A DNA stretch of 64,000 bases from Planctomycetales bacterium (GTDB lineage Bacteria > Planctomycetota > SZUA-567). Position numbers and translations under genes: made by a program. Every line of letters starts with the position of its first letter. Within the stretch, counting starts at the first letter, position 1. The stretch is taken from positions 29,872 to 93,871 of the forward strand of contig BNUQ01000006.1 in the NCBI GenBank assembly GCA_025997475.1. Direction: 5' to 3'. The notes under the pieces are model-generated. The model made no database searches and was not told where the DNA came from. It saw only the letters and a program-made list of their open reading frames with translations. Below are positions 40,694 through 49,325 of this stretch, piece by piece.

Positions 40694-40851
40694 TTCCACG
40701 CCTCCTTTTTTAGCAACCAATAGGTCGCATAAAGGCAAATCCCCACAAAAACCGAACCGAGCAACAGCCCTAAACCGTTGCCCTGGAACAGCCCTAACGC
40801 CAATCCGGCGACGCCCATTTTTTCTGCAATGTCGGCAAGACGTTTAATCAT
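40690..40851 (-). CDS. Small membrane protein, unknown
   Basis: 53 residues from the ATG at 40851. It starts MIKRLADIAEKMGVAGLALG and carries one hydrophobic segment (LGLLLGSVFVGICLYATYWL) with a lysine-rich end. The stop overlaps the start of the next small membrane gene in ATGA, which supports its being real. No family recognised. The ribosome binding site is weak (AACGAA). Confidence 0.55.
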   Translation of the reverse strand: MIKRLADIAEKMGVAGLALGLFQGNGLGLLLGSVFVGICLYATYWLLKKEAWK

Positions 40852-40878
40852 CAGAAATTCGTTTCTTTCCGCCTTTTG

Positions 40879-41115
40879 TCAAACGCCCATCGAACCCTTG
40901 CGCTGGGCTCCCATCTGCATCAATTCCCCCATCATTTCGTCGTAGGTGTGGACGGTCGCGGTGTTGGCGGCAAGCGATTTATTGGCGACGATTTGCGCCA
41001 CCACTTCTTCCGCGTAATCGCCCGAACCGTCCGCGACCCGCTGGGCGCTACGGTCCATCATTCCCATCGACCGGTTAATGCCGCCGACCGCCGACGTGAG
41101 TGCGTTGATTTCCAT
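40879..41115 (-). CDS. Small protein resembling a flagellar rod/hook C-terminal segment
   Basis: 78 residues from the ATG at 41115, with GGAGGGAAG upstream. The C-terminal half (EEVVAQIVANKSLAANTATV, then HTYDEMMGELMQMG) resembles the last helix of FlgC/FlgE/FlgG proteins ('EMVNMI.AQRAFEANAKVI.T.DEML'). The globular part of those proteins is missing, so it is either a stand-alone helix protein that joins the rod or an unrelated short helical protein. The window also encodes flagellin, but no other flagellar genes lie near. Confidence 0.5.
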   Translation of the reverse strand: MEINALTSAVGGINRSMGMMDRSAQRVADGSGDYAEEVVAQIVANKSLAANTATVHTYDEMMGELMQMGAQRKGSMGV

Positions 41116-41183
41116 CGTCTTCCCTCCGTGGTTGTGTTTCACGGGATATTAAGCCCCACCCCTCGCTTCGTCAAACCGTTTGC

Positions 41184-41978
41184 TTAATCGCGACCGCGCA
41201 GTTTCGCCAATAAACGCAAAACTTCAATATACAGCCAGACCAGCGTGACCAACAGCGCGAACGCGCCATACCACGACATATATTTCGGCGCGCGGGCGCG
41301 AACGCCGTCTTCGATAATACCGAAATCGGTAATCAAATTCAGCGCGGCGACCACGCAAACGACCACGCTGAAACCGATGCCGATAATTCCCGACCCCCAA
41401 AGCAACGGTTGCAAAAATCCCTGCCCCACGCCGATAAACGACAACACCATCGCGACGAGATAAAACAAGCCGATCGCGGCGGTCGCACCGAACAACACGG
41501 CGCGGAACCGTTGCGTCGGCTGAATGATTCGCGCCGCATACAAGCCCAGCATCACCATCGCCACGCCGAAAGTCGCGGCAATCGCCTGCAACGCGATGCC
41601 CGGATACATCATCTCAAACGTCGCGGAAATCGCGCCGAGAAAAATCCCTTCGCAAAAAGCGTAAGGAACGGCGAGCCACGGCGCGGTTTTCGGCGCGAAC
41701 GAAATAATCAGCGACAACACCAAACCGGCAATCAGTCCGCCCCATAAAAACAAATTCATATTCGGAATGGACTGCGTTTCCGCATTCGGAACGTAGTTCT
41801 GAAAAAACGCCGTCCAGGGCCAGAGCGCCGCGCCGAACACGACCAACAACAAAAACATCGACCGCCCCAACGTGCCTTCGAGCGTCATCACGTCGCCGTT
41901 CGCCGCCGGTTCGGCGTTGAGAAATCTCTCGGCGGACAACACCGGATTGTTGCTACTTTTTGTCAGATTTATCGCCAT
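41184..41978 (-). CDS. Bax inhibitor-1 / YccA-like membrane protein
   Basis: 264 residues from the ATG at 41978, with GGAGG upstream; a longer start adds an unlikely head. Seven hydrophobic segments follow a polar N-terminus. The family features PYAFCEGIFLGAISATFE, and the late acidic stretch DFGIIEDGVRARAPKYMSWY with the two Asp of the calcium/proton site, are visible. E. coli YccA interacts with FtsH, and BsYetJ leaks calcium. The exact role here is unknown. It stands alone. Confidence 0.9.
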   Translation of the reverse strand: MAINLTKSSNNPVLSAERFLNAEPAANGDVMTLEGTLGRSMFLLLVVFGAALWPWTAFFQNYVPNAETQSIPNMNLFLWGGLIAGLVLSLIISFAPKTAPWLAVPYAFCEGIFLGAISATFEMMYPGIALQAIAATFGVAMVMLGLYAARIIQPTQRFRAVLFGATAAIGLFYLVAMVLSFIGVGQGFLQPLLWGSGIIGIGFSVVVCVVAALNLITDFGIIEDGVRARAPKYMSWYGAFALLVTLVWLYIEVLRLLAKLRGRD

Positions 41979-42376
41979 CGTTAATCCTCCCACGAAATTA
42001 AAACGTGGAGAATTGTAGTATTCGACCACGACGGCGCAAGTTGCGCGGCGGCGCATTAAAAGTTGTTTCTTGATTTGATGCCGATAAAAAATAGACGCGA
42101 AACACGCGAAAAAACGAAATACACGAAAATTCTAAAAATGACTTTTATTCGATACAGAGTTCGCGTTTTTCGTCCTTTCACGCGGTTCGCGTTTTTCGGA
42201 GCGAGAACACCGGTCGAGGCACGCCCCGTTTTTCCTCGCGAAAACGCGATAAAAAAATCGGCGGAATTTGCTTGCAACACCCGCCGCATTTCACATCATC
42301 TACGGCAATAGTTGAATTTTCGGTCGTCGCTTGCCGATAATTTAGAGCGGGGCGGCAAGATTGGCGGCGGGGCGCG
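41979..42376. other. 398-bp gap with no recognised gene
   Basis: I see no gene, RNA or clear repeat here. The stretch is richer in A+T near 42060-42140 and has several CGCGAAAA motifs but no palindromic architecture. Confidence 0.5.
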
Positions 42377-42937
42377 ATGAGCGCGGTAAAAATCGACAGC
42401 ATCGGTTTCAAGCGGTATCGCGTAACGGTCGCATTTTCGGCGGCGGAAACCGTCAACGCCGACCGCTTACGTTTTGCCGGCGCCAAAATTCGCGGTCAAG
42501 AGAAATTAACGGCGGAATTTTTATTTGACGTTACCGACCGCGCCTCGGCGGCGGCAATGACCAAATTATTGGTCTTTTTCGGAGAAGGCGGCGACTTTGC
42601 CGCCGGCGGGAAAATTTATTTCGACAACGACGAACCGGAGTGGGCAATGGTGGCGGCACAAACGCGCATCGCGGCGACAATCGACGAATGGCAGGAATGC
42701 TTGACCCGCTTGGTGGCGTGGTGCTTGCAGGAAAAAATGCATCGCGCGGCGACTTTGCGCCTCGTTCGCGCGGCGCTCGGCGACATTCCCGAAGACGCGG
42801 TGCGCCGCGCGGTCGAAGAGTATTTGCGCGACCGCTACGACTCGCTGATTTTCTGCCGGACGGTTATGCGCCGCCGCGGCTGGGACGAGGCACCGGCGGT
42901 CGCCGCCGTTAATCCCGCCGCGGTGAATGTCGCGTAA
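42377..42937 (+). CDS. Hypothetical protein
   Basis: 186 residues from the ATG at 42377. The first 85 residues alternate strands and turns (KIDSIGFKRYRVTVAFSAAE; YFDNDEPEW). The rest is helical, with a cluster that includes CLQEKMHRAATLRLVRAALG and VRRAVEEYLRDRYDSL. There is no signal peptide or membrane segment. No family recognised. The reading frame is well supported by composition and by the lack of alternatives. It converges on the GT25 gene with only seven bases between stops. Confidence 0.6.
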   Translation: MSAVKIDSIGFKRYRVTVAFSAAETVNADRLRFAGAKIRGQEKLTAEFLFDVTDRASAAAMTKLLVFFGEGGDFAAGGKIYFDNDEPEWAMVAAQTRIAATIDEWQECLTRLVAWCLQEKMHRAATLRLVRAALGDIPEDAVRRAVEEYLRDRYDSLIFCRTVMRRRGWDEAPAVAAVNPAAVNVA

Positions 42938-42944
42938 CCCGATT

Positions 42945-43715
42945 TCAATTCCGCGCCGTAATCACCTGCTCTGTAACCATCGGCAACCACGGTTTCACCA
43001 AAAATTTCCACAAATAGTATTTGACTCTTTTTCGCCACGGTAACGTTCGCATCAACATCGAGTGAAACTCCCGCCCGTGTCCGCCGCTTGCTTCCCTGTT
43101 AGTAATTGTCGTGCAACTTGCCGACGAATGTAGCCCGATTATCGCGGTGGCGCCAATCCGCACTTTAACTATTTCGCTGATGACTACATATTTCCACCTA
43201 TCCGCTTGCATGCGGATTGGACGTTGAAAAGCGGCGAACTTCGCCGCCGCCGCTTGCGTGATAACATAGCCGTGCGTGCGAGCCCCGAAAACCATATCGT
43301 AAAATTCATAACCCGCCACGCGCACCGGATTTCTTTTGATGTATTGATTATTGGCATCGCCGGTTAGTAAATAAATGCCCCCCCCCCCGTGAATTGCCAT
43401 TTCATCGAACGCCGCGAATAGCGGACGCGGGTCAACCTTGAACATCGCGTCGTCTTCGAGAATTAGCGCGACCGGAATTTTCTCCGCGACTATTTTTTCA
43501 TAAATCCGCCAATGACTGCACGCGCAACCGATTTCACCGGCGGTCAGAAACTTTTGCGCCGGCGGATACACGGCGGCGGCGATTTCATCGGCGGTCAACG
43601 CGGCACCGTCCACCGCCGGAAAAATTTCTACCGGCAACGCATAACGGGCGCATTCCTGTTCGATATGCGCCCGCCGGTCAAGCGAACGCGGCAAATTGAT
43701 GGCGTAAATTTTCAT
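42945..43715 (-). CDS. Glycosyltransferase family 25 protein with G11 tract
   Basis: 256 residues from the ATG at 43715; a start six bases upstream is also possible, but AAAGGA is best spaced for this one. It opens KIYAINLPRSLDRRAHIEQE, has GEIGCACSHWRIYEKIV and the DXD-like motif LEDDAMF, as in LPS glycosyltransferases of the LgtB/Lex family. It probably adds sugars to the outer-core oligosaccharide, consistent with the lipid A and heptose genes in the window. Four Gly codons after AIH are encoded by 11 G (43378-43388). The frame is intact here, so the gene would be in the ON state. Confidence 0.85.
   Translation of the reverse strand: MKIYAINLPRSLDRRAHIEQECARYALPVEIFPAVDGAALTADEIAAAVYPPAQKFLTAGEIGCACSHWRIYEKIVAEKIPVALILEDDAMFKVDPRPLFAAFDEMAIHGGGGIYLLTGDANNQYIKRNPVRVAGYEFYDMVFGARTHGYVITQAAAAKFAAFQRPIRMQADRWKYVVISEIVKVRIGATAIIGLHSSASCTTITNREASGGHGREFHSMLMRTLPWRKRVKYYLWKFLVKPWLPMVTEQVITARN
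43378..43388. repeat. Poly-C/G tract of 11 bases in the GT25 gene
   Basis: Eleven C on the plus strand, mid-gene, in frame at this length. A change of one or two bases would stop the protein. Confidence 0.9.
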
Positions 43716-43786
43716 CGTCATTCCTTTTTTTATTTGCGTCAATTCGTCTGATTCGCGCACGCATCGTTGGCTTTTAACGAACTGCT

Positions 43787-44236
43787 TTATTCCAACGGCA
43801 AATTGATTTTCCCGTTCGGATAGCGGTGCCAGACGGTTTTCTTTTCTAACGGACTCTTGCGCGCCACCGACCACTTGCCGTCGTTCTGCCGCGCAAATTC
43901 CGCCCAGAACTGCGCGTTGTCGCCGATTTGAAAATAGCGCCGCCGCGTCCGGTCGTCCGGCGTGTCAATCATTTCGCCGTCTTCCCACAAATGTTCGGCG
44001 AGCGACGCGAGCGCGAGTTCTTCCGGCATCCCTTTGGCGAGCGTCTGATACGCGGTCGCGGCTTCGGTCGAAAGAATGACGCCGCCGATGCCCGCCGGCG
44101 AAATAATATATTTGACCACTTCGGCGCCGCGCAACGGCGCGAAATCGTCAAGCGTCGCCGCGTCGCCCGTTTCCGCCATCACAAATTCCGTCCATAGCGA
44201 CAAATACGCCTGCCGTTTTTTGCTATCGTCCGTCAT
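43787..44236 (-). CDS. Hypothetical soluble protein
   Basis: 149 residues with a moderately acidic composition. It reads FVMAETGDAATLDDFAPLRG and includes a segment STEAATAYQTLAKGMPEELA, ending KTVWHRYPNGKINLPLE. No signal peptide, membrane segment or motif is visible. No family recognised. The AAAG site precedes the ATG at 44236. It lies between the GT25 and MNT genes and may have its own promoter. Confidence 0.6.
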   Translation of the reverse strand: MTDDSKKRQAYLSLWTEFVMAETGDAATLDDFAPLRGAEVVKYIISPAGIGGVILSTEAATAYQTLAKGMPEELALASLAEHLWEDGEMIDTPDDRTRRRYFQIGDNAQFWAEFARQNDGKWSVARKSPLEKKTVWHRYPNGKINLPLE

Positions 44237-44403
44237 TATTTCTCCCCAAAGAAAGGCGCGTCAAAATTTGCTCTGCTTCATAATTGCCGGAAAACGCGCT
44301 TTTCTTTCGACGGAAAAACGGCAACGGGGAAAATAAAGAATTTGAGTCCGCGCGGCTTGGCGCGTAAAATGCGGCGGTGAAATTTACCGGCGGGATAAGC
44401 GCA

Positions 44404-44748
44404 ATGTGTAACGCCACGACCTTAAACCTCATCACGCGCCAAATCGCCGCCGCCGCCGCCGAGCGGTTGGGCGAACGTTTGGAAACGGTCTTGCTGTATG
44501 GGTCTTACGCCCGCGGCGACTACGACGAAGAGTCGGATATTGACATAATGATTCTTGCCCGTATCGACCGCAGTGAAGTCCGAAAAATCGAGCGAACGAT
44601 GGTGTCAACGGTCAGCGCGGTCAGCGTCGCCAATGACGTAACGGTGTCCGCCTACGTGGTCGATTGCGCAACCTTTTACCGATGGCTAAACGTAATTCCG
44701 TTTTATCAAAACGTGGTCAAAGACGGGATAAAAATAAATGTCGAATGA
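44404..44748 (+). CDS. mntA: MNT nucleotidyltransferase (antitoxin of a HEPN-MNT pair)
   Basis: 114 residues from the ATG at 44404. The motif GSYARGDYDEESDIDIM (residues 33-49) holds the GS-x10-DxD active site of minimal nucleotidyltransferases. In the type VII toxin-antitoxin systems studied, MntA AMPylates and so silences the HEPN toxin. The start of the HEPN gene overlaps the last 11 bases of this gene, which supports the pair. The alternative GTG start at 44377 adds nine residues and lacks a ribosome binding site. Confidence 0.85.
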   Translation: MCNATTLNLITRQIAAAAAERLGERLETVLLYGSYARGDYDEESDIDIMILARIDRSEVRKIERTMVSTVSAVSVANDVTVSAYVVDCATFYRWLNVIPFYQNVVKDGIKINVE

Positions 44749-45139
44749 ACCGGATAAAAAAACGGTGGCGCAGTTTCGTCTGGATAAGGCGCGACGTTGC
44801 AACGTCGCGGCGAATAAAAATTTGACGACCGGGGATTATGAAAGCGCCGCGAACCGCGCGTATTATTGCGTCTTCCACGCGATGCGAGCGGTGTTGGCGC
44901 TTGACGATTACGACGCCAAAAAACATTCGGGAATAATTGCCGAATTTCGCCGCCGCTACATAAAAAACGGCGTGTTTCCCGATGAAATGTCCGATATTAT
45001 CGCCGGAACGTTTAACGCGCGCGGACACGCGGACTATGAAGATTTCTACTTTGTTGACAAAGACGCCGCCGGTGAATTGGTGGAAGAAGCGACGAAATTT
45101 CTCGACGCCATAACGGCATATTTAGAAACGCGGCGGTAG
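44738..45139 (+). CDS. hepT: HEPN-domain protein (toxin of a HEPN-MNT pair)
   Basis: 133 residues. The HEPN core motif is R-x6-H at residues 40-47 (RAYYCVFHAM), in a helix preceded by ESAAN. HEPN ribonucleases need this Arg and His. In the studied HepT the His is followed by a Tyr that receives AMP (HxY). Here the position is Met, so regulation by its MNT partner may act at another residue. The layout (DYESAANRAYYCVFHA, then KKHSGIIAEFRRRY) places it in the UPF0332-like branch. Coupled to the upstream MNT gene. Confidence 0.82.
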   Translation: MSNEPDKKTVAQFRLDKARRCNVAANKNLTTGDYESAANRAYYCVFHAMRAVLALDDYDAKKHSGIIAEFRRRYIKNGVFPDEMSDIIAGTFNARGHADYEDFYFVDKDAAGELVEEATKFLDAITAYLETRR

Positions 45140-45189
45140 AACGCCTCGACAACCACGCCGGTTAAACCGCCTCGACAACTAAACTGCAA

Positions 45190-45702
45190 CTATTGGTTTG
45201 GCAACGCCGCCAAAATGCCGGTAGCCGACCGCAAGTCGTTAGCCAACTGCAACTCGGCGACGGTGCGGCGACGGCGGGGGCAGACCCATTCCGGCGCAAT
45301 TTCATTTAGCGGTCGCAACACAAAATCCCGCTCGGCGTAACGCGGATGCGGGACTTGCAATTCCGGCAAATCGATAATTTCATCGCCGTAAAAAATCAGG
45401 TCAATATCAATTCGGCGGGCGCTCCACCGCGGCGCCGGACGTTGACGCCCCAATCGTTTTTCCACGTCCAAACAAAACGCCAACAATTCCGTCGCCGACA
45501 ACGTCGTTTTTCCCCGCAACGCGCCGTTGAGATAAAGCGGTTGTCCGACGACGCCGACCGGCGCGGTTTCATACCGGCGCGAAATTTTTTCGACGCGGAT
45601 TTTTTCGCCGAGCAATTTCACCGCGTCGCCGAGATTCTTGGCGCGGTCGCCGAGATTGGCGCCGAGCGCCAAACAAATGTCGGTGGCTAATTCGTTGTTC
45701 AT
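45190..45702 (-). CDS. folK: 2-amino-4-hydroxy-6-hydroxymethyldihydropteridine pyrophosphokinase
   Basis: 170 residues from the ATG at 45702. The opening CLALGANLGDR, the pterin-binding segment SRRYETAPVGVVGQPLYLNG, and RRIDIDLIFYGDEI, then QVPHPRYAERDFVLRPL, are all diagnostic. It activates the pterin for dihydropteroate synthase in folate synthesis. The C-terminus has an odd RRRRTVAELQ stretch but is otherwise complete. It starts 16 bases after the kinase-like gene upstream. FolC remains only as a fragment at 21631, so the folate genes are scattered. Confidence 0.95.
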   Translation of the reverse strand: MNNELATDICLALGANLGDRAKNLGDAVKLLGEKIRVEKISRRYETAPVGVVGQPLYLNGALRGKTTLSATELLAFCLDVEKRLGRQRPAPRWSARRIDIDLIFYGDEIIDLPELQVPHPRYAERDFVLRPLNEIAPEWVCPRRRRTVAELQLANDLRSATGILAALPNQ

Positions 45703-45718
45703 TCGGTTTATTCGCCGA

Positions 45719-46468
45719 TTAGTTGTATTCCACCACGCTCGCCCAGCGCGACAGCATTTCGCGCTCTTCCGGTTTGGCTTTGACCAATTGCGACGCCGCG
45801 ACAATCGGCATCCAGCGTTGCACGAATTGCCGCGAAGTCCCGACCGCCGCGCAGAAACAATCCAAATAACGACCGGCTAACTCCTCTTTGCCTTTCAGCG
45901 AAAAAATCAGATACGTCCGCGCCGCGTCCGCCGCCGCGTGTCCGCGCGTCGCGTGCGCCCAGTCGATAATGTGCCAGTCGCCGTGCGGGTCGATAATCAC
46001 GTTGGTCGGATTGAAATCGCCGTGGCACAAATCCGTGGCGCGCGGCAAACTGTCGAGCCGCGTGTGCAGTTCAAAACGAATGGATTTTTCCAAGCCCGAC
46101 GCCGAAATTTTTCCGTGCATTTTTTCGTGCCACGAGCGCAGGCGCGGCGCGGAATGTTTGTGCATTTCCAACTGAATATCCACGAATTGTTGCAGGTATT
46201 TGTTGAAGTCGTCGGGATTTTTTAGCGTCAAATCGGAGAGCGTTTCGCCTTCGATATAACCCAGCACCAGCGCCCACTGCCCGTCGCTTTTCACGACTTC
46301 CAACAGTTGCGGCGACCGAATGCCGCTGTCGCGCACGCACGCCAAATTAAACGCCTCGTTAAACACGTTGGTGTCGGAATAACTATTATTCAATTGTTTA
46401 ATCAGTTTGTCGCCGTCGCGATAAATAATTTTGCGATGGCGCGTTACTAACGGTTGGCGGTTGGACAT
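45719..46468 (-). CDS. Aminoglycoside/choline kinase-like phosphotransferase (YrbL/APH-type)
   Basis: 249 residues. An N-terminal lobe with a lysine (KLIKQLNN) and 'LVLGYIEGETL' is followed by the catalytic loop CHGDFNPTNVIID and the metal-binding IIDWAHATRGHAA. This is the protein-kinase-like APH fold. Members phosphorylate small molecules such as sugars, choline or antibiotics; substrate not readable. It lies upstream of folK and is probably cotranscribed. No resistance genes are near, so a metabolic role is more likely. Confidence 0.85.
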   Translation of the reverse strand: MSNRQPLVTRHRKIIYRDGDKLIKQLNNSYSDTNVFNEAFNLACVRDSGIRSPQLLEVVKSDGQWALVLGYIEGETLSDLTLKNPDDFNKYLQQFVDIQLEMHKHSAPRLRSWHEKMHGKISASGLEKSIRFELHTRLDSLPRATDLCHGDFNPTNVIIDPHGDWHIIDWAHATRGHAAADAARTYLIFSLKGKEELAGRYLDCFCAAVGTSRQFVQRWMPIVAASQLVKAKPEEREMLSRWASVVEYN

Positions 46469-46545
46469 TTTTTTCTCCTTTATGTTTTGGCTTCCTACGC
46501 GAGGCGGGAACGGATGATTTTACCTTTAGAACCTTTTAATCCGCG

Positions 46546-49161
46546 CTACGCCGTCTTGCGCCCGTAATACGCCGTCAGATACATTTCCTTAATTTCGCGC
46601 AACAGCGGATAGCGCGGGTTCGCGCCGGTGCATTGGTCGTCGAACGCCTGCTCCGTCATCTCGTCCAAGCGGTTTAAGAAATTCTGCTCGTCAATGCCGT
46701 AATCCCTAATCGTCGGCTTAATCCCGACGCACGCTTTTAAGGCGGCGATTTTCGCAATCAGCCGCTCCAATTTTTCCGCGTCCGTCGCGCCGCCGCAACC
46801 GAGATAATCCGCGATTTCGGCGTAGCGCGACAAGGCGCGCGGATGGTCATACTGCGAGAACGCGCCCATTTTCGCCGGCGCTTCCGCCGCGTTGAAGCGC
46901 AACACTTCCTCAATCATCAGCGCGTTGGCGACGCCGTGCGGCAAGTGGTGAAACGCGCCGAGTTTGTGCGCCATCGAATGGCAGACGCCCAAAAACGCAT
47001 TGGCGAACGCCATCCCCGCCATCGTCGCCGCGTTCGCCATTTTCTCGCGGGCTTCCGGGTCTTGCGCGCCGTTTTCATACGCCCGCGGCAAATACGCGAA
47101 AATAATTTTCAGCGACCGCAACGCCAAGCCGTCGGTGTAATCCGTCGCCAACATCGACGCGAACGCTTCGAGGTCGTGCGTAACCGCGTCGATGCCCGAC
47201 GCGCCGGTCAACCCTTTCGGCGCGTCCATCATCAAATCGGCATCGACAATCGCCATCTTGGGCAACAATTCATAATCGGCGAGCGGATATTTCACGCCGG
47301 TTTGCTGGTCGGTGATGACCGCGAACGGCGTTACTTCGCTACCCGTGCCGGCGGAGGTCGGCACTGCGATAAAATACGCTTTTTCGCCCATTTTCGGGAA
47401 AGCATAAACGCGCTTGCGAATGTCCATAAACCGCATCGCCAAGTCCATAAAGTTCACTTCCGGGTGTTCGTAAAGCACCCACATAATTTTGCCCGCGTCC
47501 ATCGCCGAGCCGCCGCCGACCGCGACGATGCAGTCCGGCTGAAACGCCGTCATTTGCGCCGCGCCGGCTTGGGCGCTCGCCAAATCCGGGTCCGGCGCCA
47601 CGTCGAAAAACGTCGCGTGCGCGATGCCGAGTTGCTCCAATTTGTCGGTAATGGTCTTCGTATAACCGTTCTTGTAGAGAAACGAATCGGTAACGATGAA
47701 ACAGCGTTTTTTGCCCAAGACGTTTTTGAGTTCGTCGAGCGCGACCGGCAGGCAACCTTTTTTCAGATAAATTTTTTCCGGCGTTCTGAACCACAACATA
47801 TTTTGTCTCCTCGCGGCAAAGGTTTTGATGTTTAACAGATGTTTGACGCCGACGTTTTCCGCCACCGAGTTGCCGCCCCACGAGCCGCAACCGAGCGTCA
47901 GCGACGGCGGCAATTTGAAGTTATACAAATCGCCGATGCCGCCGTGCGACGAGGGCGTGTTCAGTAAAATCCGGCAGGTCTTCATCGTCCGGGCGAAAAG
48001 GTCGATTTTATCGCGGGCTTGCAACGGGTCGGCGTAAAGCGACGCCGTATGCCCGTAGCCGCCGTCGCGAATTAAACGGTCGGCTTTGCCGAGCGCGTCG
48101 GCGAAATCGGTCGCGCGATACATCGCCAGCACCGGCGACAATTTTTCGTGCGCGAATTCTTCCGCCAAATCGACGCTTTCGACTTCGCCGATTAAAACCT
48201 TCGCCGTCGGCGGCACGGCGACGCCGGCGAGTTCCGCGATTTTCGACGCGGCTTGCCCGACGATTTTCGCGTTGAGCGAGCCGTTGACGACGATGGTTTT
48301 GCGGACTTTTTCCGTTTCGTCCGGCGTGAGGAAATACGCGCCGCGCTTGGTAAATTCCGCTTTCGTCGCGGCGTAAATCGCGTCCGCCACAATCACCGCT
48401 TGCTCGGAGGCGCAAATCATCCCGTTGTCAAAGGTCTTCGAGAGCAAAATCGAACTGACCGCCAACGTGATATCCGCCGAAGCGTCGATGACGGCGGGCG
48501 TGTTGCCGGAGCCGACGCCAATCGCCGGTTTGCCGCTGGAATAGGCGGACTTGACCATTCCGGGTCCGCCGGTCGCAAGAATCACGTCCGCTTCTTTCAT
48601 CACAAGGTTGGTCAGCGGCAACGACGGCGCGTCCACCCAGCCGACGATGTCGCGCGGCGCGCCCGCGGCGACGGCGGCTTCCAGCACGATTTTCGCCGCT
48701 TCGATGGTGCAGTTTTTCGCACGCGGGTGCGGCGAAATAATGATGCCGTTGCGGGTTTTCAGCGCGATAAGCGTCTTGAAAATCGCGGTGGAGGTCGGAT
48801 TGGTCGTCGGAATGACGGCGGCGACGACGCCGAGCGGCTCGGCGATTTTCTGAATGCCGGCGACGGGGTCGTCTTCGATAACGTCGCAGGTCGGCGTGTC
48901 TTTGTAGGCGTTGTAGATGTATTCGGCGGCGTAATGATTTTTGATTACTTTGTCTTCGACGATGCCCATGCCGGTTTCGGCGACCGCCATTTTGGCGAGC
49001 GGAATTCGCGCGGCGGCGGCGGCTTTGGCGGCGGCGAAAAAGACGCGGTCAACCTGCGCCTGCGTAAAACGGGCGAACGCCGTTTGCGCGACGCGCGTCC
49101 GCGCCAACAGCCGGTTCAACCCGTCCACATCGACGACCGGTTCGTAAGTAGCGCTACTCAT
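46546..49161 (-). CDS. adhE: Bifunctional aldehyde-alcohol dehydrogenase AdhE
   Basis: 871 residues, full length. The N-terminal aldehyde dehydrogenase half has NGMICASEQAVIV with the catalytic Cys and PTTNPTSTAIFKTLIALK. The C-terminal iron-type alcohol dehydrogenase half contains AVGGGSAMDAGKIMW, PTSAGTGSEVTPFAVI, and HSMAHKLGAFHHLPHGVANA, whose His bind iron. The enzyme reduces acetyl-CoA to ethanol in two steps, regenerating NAD, and in E. coli forms long spirosomes. Its presence indicates mixed-acid type fermentation. An AGGAG site precedes the ATG. No other fermentation gene is adjacent. Confidence 0.97.
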   Translation of the reverse strand: MSSATYEPVVDVDGLNRLLARTRVAQTAFARFTQAQVDRVFFAAAKAAAAARIPLAKMAVAETGMGIVEDKVIKNHYAAEYIYNAYKDTPTCDVIEDDPVAGIQKIAEPLGVVAAVIPTTNPTSTAIFKTLIALKTRNGIIISPHPRAKNCTIEAAKIVLEAAVAAGAPRDIVGWVDAPSLPLTNLVMKEADVILATGGPGMVKSAYSSGKPAIGVGSGNTPAVIDASADITLAVSSILLSKTFDNGMICASEQAVIVADAIYAATKAEFTKRGAYFLTPDETEKVRKTIVVNGSLNAKIVGQAASKIAELAGVAVPPTAKVLIGEVESVDLAEEFAHEKLSPVLAMYRATDFADALGKADRLIRDGGYGHTASLYADPLQARDKIDLFARTMKTCRILLNTPSSHGGIGDLYNFKLPPSLTLGCGSWGGNSVAENVGVKHLLNIKTFAARRQNMLWFRTPEKIYLKKGCLPVALDELKNVLGKKRCFIVTDSFLYKNGYTKTITDKLEQLGIAHATFFDVAPDPDLASAQAGAAQMTAFQPDCIVAVGGGSAMDAGKIMWVLYEHPEVNFMDLAMRFMDIRKRVYAFPKMGEKAYFIAVPTSAGTGSEVTPFAVITDQQTGVKYPLADYELLPKMAIVDADLMMDAPKGLTGASGIDAVTHDLEAFASMLATDYTDGLALRSLKIIFAYLPRAYENGAQDPEAREKMANAATMAGMAFANAFLGVCHSMAHKLGAFHHLPHGVANALMIEEVLRFNAAEAPAKMGAFSQYDHPRALSRYAEIADYLGCGGATDAEKLERLIAKIAALKACVGIKPTIRDYGIDEQNFLNRLDEMTEQAFDDQCTGANPRYPLLREIKEMYLTAYYGRKTA

Positions 49162-49214
49162 AAGAGAATCCTCCTATTTTCCGAAATGGTTAATTTTTAA
49201 TAGACCGAGCGGAA

Positions 49215-49325
49215 GAACAATTAACAATTAACAATTAAGAATGGTGGAGTTTTGATGATTAAAATCGCTTCGCGAATCTTAAAAATCAAACTCCGAAATT
49301 CTTAATTTTTCATTCTTAATTCTTC
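49215..49325. repeat. Heptad-arm palindrome, AATTAAC type, with core
   Basis: Left arm AACAATTAACAATTAACAAT, inner GGTGGAGTTTTGAT, core AATCGCTTCGCGAAT (reversed orientation), inner AATCAAACTCC, and right arm TTAATTTTTCATTCTTAATT. The right arm provides the last codons of coaC (see there). Confidence 0.85.

Noticed and set aside
45719..46468. Antibiotic-resistance aminoglycoside kinase
   Set aside because: The fold is shared, but the gene sits next to folK with normal codon use and no mobile context, so a metabolic kinase is more likely.
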